From the NCBI GenBank assembly GCA_947585795.1, contig CANPXG010000006.1, forward strand, positions 1 to 64,000: a stretch of 64,000 nucleotides of DNA. Reading direction: 5' to 3'. Made by a program: the position numbers and the translations under genes. The notes beneath the pieces were generated by a model. It was given only the letters and a program-made list of their open reading frames with translations. It searched no databases and was not told the DNA's origin. This DNA is from an uncultured Clostridia bacterium (lineage in GTDB: Bacteria > Bacillota > Clostridia > UBA1381). The first letter of the stretch is position 1, and each line of letters opens with the position of its first letter. Shown piece after piece: positions 61,714 through 64,000 of this stretch.

Positions 61714-63174
61714 ATGAAAATCACTCTGAACACTGCCGAAAAGCAAGGCAAAATAAGCAAATACATTTACGGTCAGTTCGCCGAGCACCTGGGACGGTGC
61801 ATTTACGGCGGCATATACGTCGAAGACGGCGATATTCCGAATGTGAACGGTATGCGCTGCGACGTTATAAACGCGCTTAAGGAGCTTCATATACCCGTGC
61901 TGCGCTGGCCCGGCGGCTGCTTCGCGGACGATTACCATTGGCGCGACGGCATAGGCGAAAAGGAGAGCCGCCCGTACATGGTGAACACGAACTGGGGCGG
62001 CGTGGTCGAGAACAACCACTTCGGCACTCACGAATTTTTTGAGCTTTGCGAGCAGCTTGGCGCGGAGCCTTACATATGCGGCAACGTCGGCAGCGGCACG
62101 GTGCGCGAAATGCGCGACTGGGTCGAGTACATGACGTTCGGAGGCGATTCGCCGCTTGCGAACGAGAGGCGCAAGAACGGGCGCGAAGAGCCTTGGAAGC
62201 TTAAGTTCTTCGGCGTGGGCAACGAAAACTGGGGCTGCGGCGGCAATATGCGCGCCGAGTACTACGCGGACGAATACAGGCGCTACGCCGTTTTTATCCG
62301 CGACTACGGCGACGAGCCGATATACAAAATCGCGGGCGGTCCGAACGAGGATGACGCTTACTGGACAGAAACGCTTATGAAGATCATAGGCGATAAGGCG
62401 GCGGCAATATCGCTCCATAACTACACGTATGAAACGGACTGGAAAAACAAAGGCAGGGCGGCGGACTTTACGGAAAAAGGCTACTACGACACCATGGCAA
62501 ACTCCATGAGGATGGACAGCGTTATAGCGCTTCACAAGGAGATCATGGATCGTTACGATCCCGAGGGCAAAATCGACCTCGTCGTCGACGAGTGGGGCAA
62601 CTGGTTCGACGTTGAGGCGGGCACGAACCCCGGCTTCCTTTATCAGCAGAACACCATGCGCGACGCGATGAGCGCCGTGCTTATACTTCATATTTTCCAC
62701 AAGCACCGCGACCGCGTCAAAATGGCGAATATCGCTCAGATGGTGAACGTGCTTCAGGCTATGGTGCTCACGGAGGGTGAGAAAATGGTGCTCACGCCCA
62801 CGTACCACGTGTTCAGAATGATGAAGGGACACATGGACGGCGAAGTATTGGATATTTCATACGATACCGAAACGATAGAGCACGGCGGCGCGAAAATACC
62901 GAAGGTAAGCGTTTCCGCATCCGAAAAGGACGGCGAGGTCACACTGTCCCTTTGCAACGTGAGCCTTGAGGACGGAGAAGATATTGAAATCAGCCTTGAC
63001 AGGCGCTTCAAAGAAGCTGTGGGCGAAGTTCTTACGTCGCCGTCCATGACCGACTGCAACACGTTTGACGCGCCAAGCACCGTTGAGCCGAAGGCGCTTG
63101 ACGTCAGCCTTGACGGCGAAAGCGTAAAGCTCACGCTTCCCAAAATGAGCGCGGCTGTTATAACTCTTAAGTGA
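61714..63174 (+). CDS. GH51 alpha-L-arabinofuranosidase
   Basis: Removes terminal arabinofuranosyl residues from arabinan or arabinoxylan oligosaccharides. 486 residues, no signal peptide, so cytoplasmic. Motifs: [40 protein letters not shown], the acid/base Glu in [12 protein letters not shown] and the nucleophile Glu in [13 protein letters not shown]-terminal beta-sandwich (about 390-486) follows. AAAGGA precedes the ATG. It overlaps the next gene by one base. Confidence 0.95.
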   Translation: MKITLNTAEKQGKISKYIYGQFAEHLGRCIYGGIYVEDGDIPNVNGMRCDVINALKELHIPVLRWPGGCFADDYHWRDGIGEKESRPYMVNTNWGGVVENNHFGTHEFFELCEQLGAEPYICGNVGSGTVREMRDWVEYMTFGGDSPLANERRKNGREEPWKLKFFGVGNENWGCGGNMRAEYYADEYRRYAVFIRDYGDEPIYKIAGGPNEDDAYWTETLMKIIGDKAAAISLHNYTYETDWKNKGRAADFTEKGYYDTMANSMRMDSVIALHKEIMDRYDPEGKIDLVVDEWGNWFDVEAGTNPGFLYQQNTMRDAMSAVLILHIFHKHRDRVKMANIAQMVNVLQAMVLTEGEKMVLTPTYHVFRMMKGHMDGEVLDISYDTETIEHGGAKIPKVSVSASEKDGEVTLSLCNVSLEDGEDIEISLDRRFKEAVGEVLTSPSMTDCNTFDAPSTVEPKALDVSLDGESVKLTLPKMSAAVITLK

Positions 63175-63419
63175 TGGAAAAATGCAAACGATGCGGACTT
63201 AAAACAGTCCTGTCCGAAAGCGACATAGACAAGATGGTGGACGAGGTAATGGCAATGAAGGGCGTGCGTCTTGCGGACGAGAATGTGTATTTGAAAAGGT
63301 TTGAAGCGTGCGAAGAGTGCGACAAGCTCATGTACGGCTCGACCTGCGCCGTTTGCGGCTGCGTAATGCAGGTGCGGGCGCGTCTTGCTGACGGCAGGTG
63401 CCCCAAGAAAAAATGGTGA
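63174..63419 (+). CDS. DUF6171-type small cysteine-rich protein
   Basis: An 81-residue protein with three Cys pairs: EKCKRCGLKTVLSES at the start, ACEECDKLMYGSTCAVCGCVM in the second half (split CEEC, CAVC), and a final RLADGRCPKKKW. The layout and end match the DUF6171 family, presumably zinc-binding, of unknown role. The ATG at 63174 overlaps the GH51 stop (TGATG). Confidence 0.75.
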   Translation: MEKCKRCGLKTVLSESDIDKMVDEVMAMKGVRLADENVYLKRFEACEECDKLMYGSTCAVCGCVMQVRARLADGRCPKKKW

Positions 63420-63420
63420 T

Positions 63421-64000
63421 ATGAGCAAGTATATATGTATATTCTGCGACGAGCGCAAACACGTTTCGGACGCTTACGCGGTGCGCGGAAAAATCGGTAT
63501 ATGCCCGTCGTGCCGCGCATCTCTCGCGGACACTTCAAAGGCGCTGCCGTTTAAAGGGTACAGAAATATTTCCTACGTGATGTCGGCGTTCGAGTACACG
63601 GGTAAGCTGCGTGACGTGATACTTTCCTTTAAATTCAAAAACTGCTGGAGCTACGCGCCGCTTTTGGCGGATATTATGCAGGAGTATATATCCTCCTACG
63701 GAGATATAAGCGAAACGTTTGACTGTATAGTGCCCGTGCCGCTGCACAGCGGCAGAATGAGAGAGCGCGGCTACAATCAGTCGGAGCTTATAGCGGAGCA
63801 TGTGGCGAAAAGGAACGGTATACCGATGCGTCCCGACCTCCTCGTGAGGAACCGCGCAACGGTGAAGCAGAGCACTCTGCACGGAACGAGCCGCGCGCTC
63901 AACGTAAAGGACGCTTTTGAATGCGGTGAGCCTCTTGACGGCGCGAACGTGCTTATATTCGACGATATATGCACGACGGGCAGCACGCTGCGCTTCTGCG
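63421..64000 (+). CDS. comF: ComF-family protein (partial, cut by the window end)
   Basis: The first 193 codons of a ComF-type phosphoribosyltransferase-like protein, linked to DNA uptake in competent bacteria but widespread in others. N-terminal zinc finger with ICIFCDE and GICPSCRASL, then SAFEYTGKLRDVILSFKFKN, IVPVPLHSGRMRERGYNQSE and the PRPP-loop VLIFDDICTTGSTL. The ATG is one base after the DUF6171 stop. The C-terminal end lies outside the window. Confidence 0.9.
   Translation, partial: MSKYICIFCDERKHVSDAYAVRGKIGICPSCRASLADTSKALPFKGYRNISYVMSAFEYTGKLRDVILSFKFKNCWSYAPLLADIMQEYISSYGDISETFDCIVPVPLHSGRMRERGYNQSELIAEHVAKRNGIPMRPDLLVRNRATVKQSTLHGTSRALNVKDAFECGEPLDGANVLIFDDICTTGSTLRFC

Noticed and set aside
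61648-62832. 394-residue minus-strand frame opposite the GH51 gene
   Set aside because: A shadow of a G/C-rich coding strand; the GH51 frame has catalytic motifs, ribosome site and promoter.

Overview
The window reads as chromosome of an anaerobic, probably gut-dwelling member of the Clostridia. Support for this: a V/A-type ATPase operon, a SigH-type sigma factor, AddAB instead of RecBCD, an L10 leader and a tetrahydrofolate riboswitch of the Firmicutes type, SLH and copper-amine-oxidase-like stalk domains, AGGAGG-like ribosome binding sites, frequent TTG/GTG starts, and plant-polysaccharide enzymes (GH105, GH51). No rRNA, tRNA, integrase, transposase or CRISPR array was seen, and I cannot name a genus.

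Layout. 1-259 holds a broken, unidentified reading frame. 260-12990 (minus strand) carries azlCD, a cysE-type acetyltransferase behind a GH105 hydrolase, an AGCS symporter, a PepSY protein, a zinc ribbon protein behind sigH, two secreted proteins, and a trpDCFA operon that lacks trpB and trpEG. 13176-16018 (plus) has an iron alcohol dehydrogenase and a polytopic membrane protein. 16059-21020 (minus) has two cyclophilins behind gyrA, a methyltransferase and a TrpR-like YerC regulator. 21150-22228 (plus) is a DUF421/DUF4363 pair. 22269-25640 (minus) is ung-coaE-lytic transglycosylase-cytidylate kinase-like-uppP. 25880-26416 (plus) has a small PBECR-like gene and a probable unannotated small RNA. 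26422-34975 (minus) is a nine-gene V-type ATPase operon in the order G/H-C-I-K-F-E-A-B-D. 35042-41455 (minus) has a foldback repeat, PFL/ACT, rlmB, lysC behind hom, and radC. 41592-45997 (minus) is rpmG-secE-nusG-rplK-rplA-[L10 leader]-rplJ-rplL-yceD-rpmF.

46169-50606 is the most unusual accessory region. A BlaI-type repressor with two operators precedes an M56 (BlaR1/MecR1-like) membrane protease. The extracellular domain of this protease is not a penicillin-binding domain but a small beta-rich domain. The next gene encodes the same domain as a free secreted protein, and an SLH-domain surface protein follows. Just downstream lies a compact type I toxin-antitoxin-like locus: a 20-residue hydrophobic peptide, a convergent antisense promoter, a shared hairpin, and inverted repeats joining the 5' and 3' ends.

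50655-61103 (minus) carries a small membrane protein, addBA, a sugar nucleotidyltransferase behind prs, and folT under a THF riboswitch. 61343-61626 is a degenerate array of 13 T-tracts about 21.7 bp apart, between the divergent promoters of folT and a GH51 arabinofuranosidase. The GH51 gene, a DUF6171 protein and a comF gene cut by the window end finish the window on the plus strand.

Most of the window is minus-strand housekeeping sequence interrupted by five plus-strand islands. The islands hold most of the accessory genes. Promoters, operators, hairpins and starts were read by eye. Family assignments rest on recognised motifs, not on searches.
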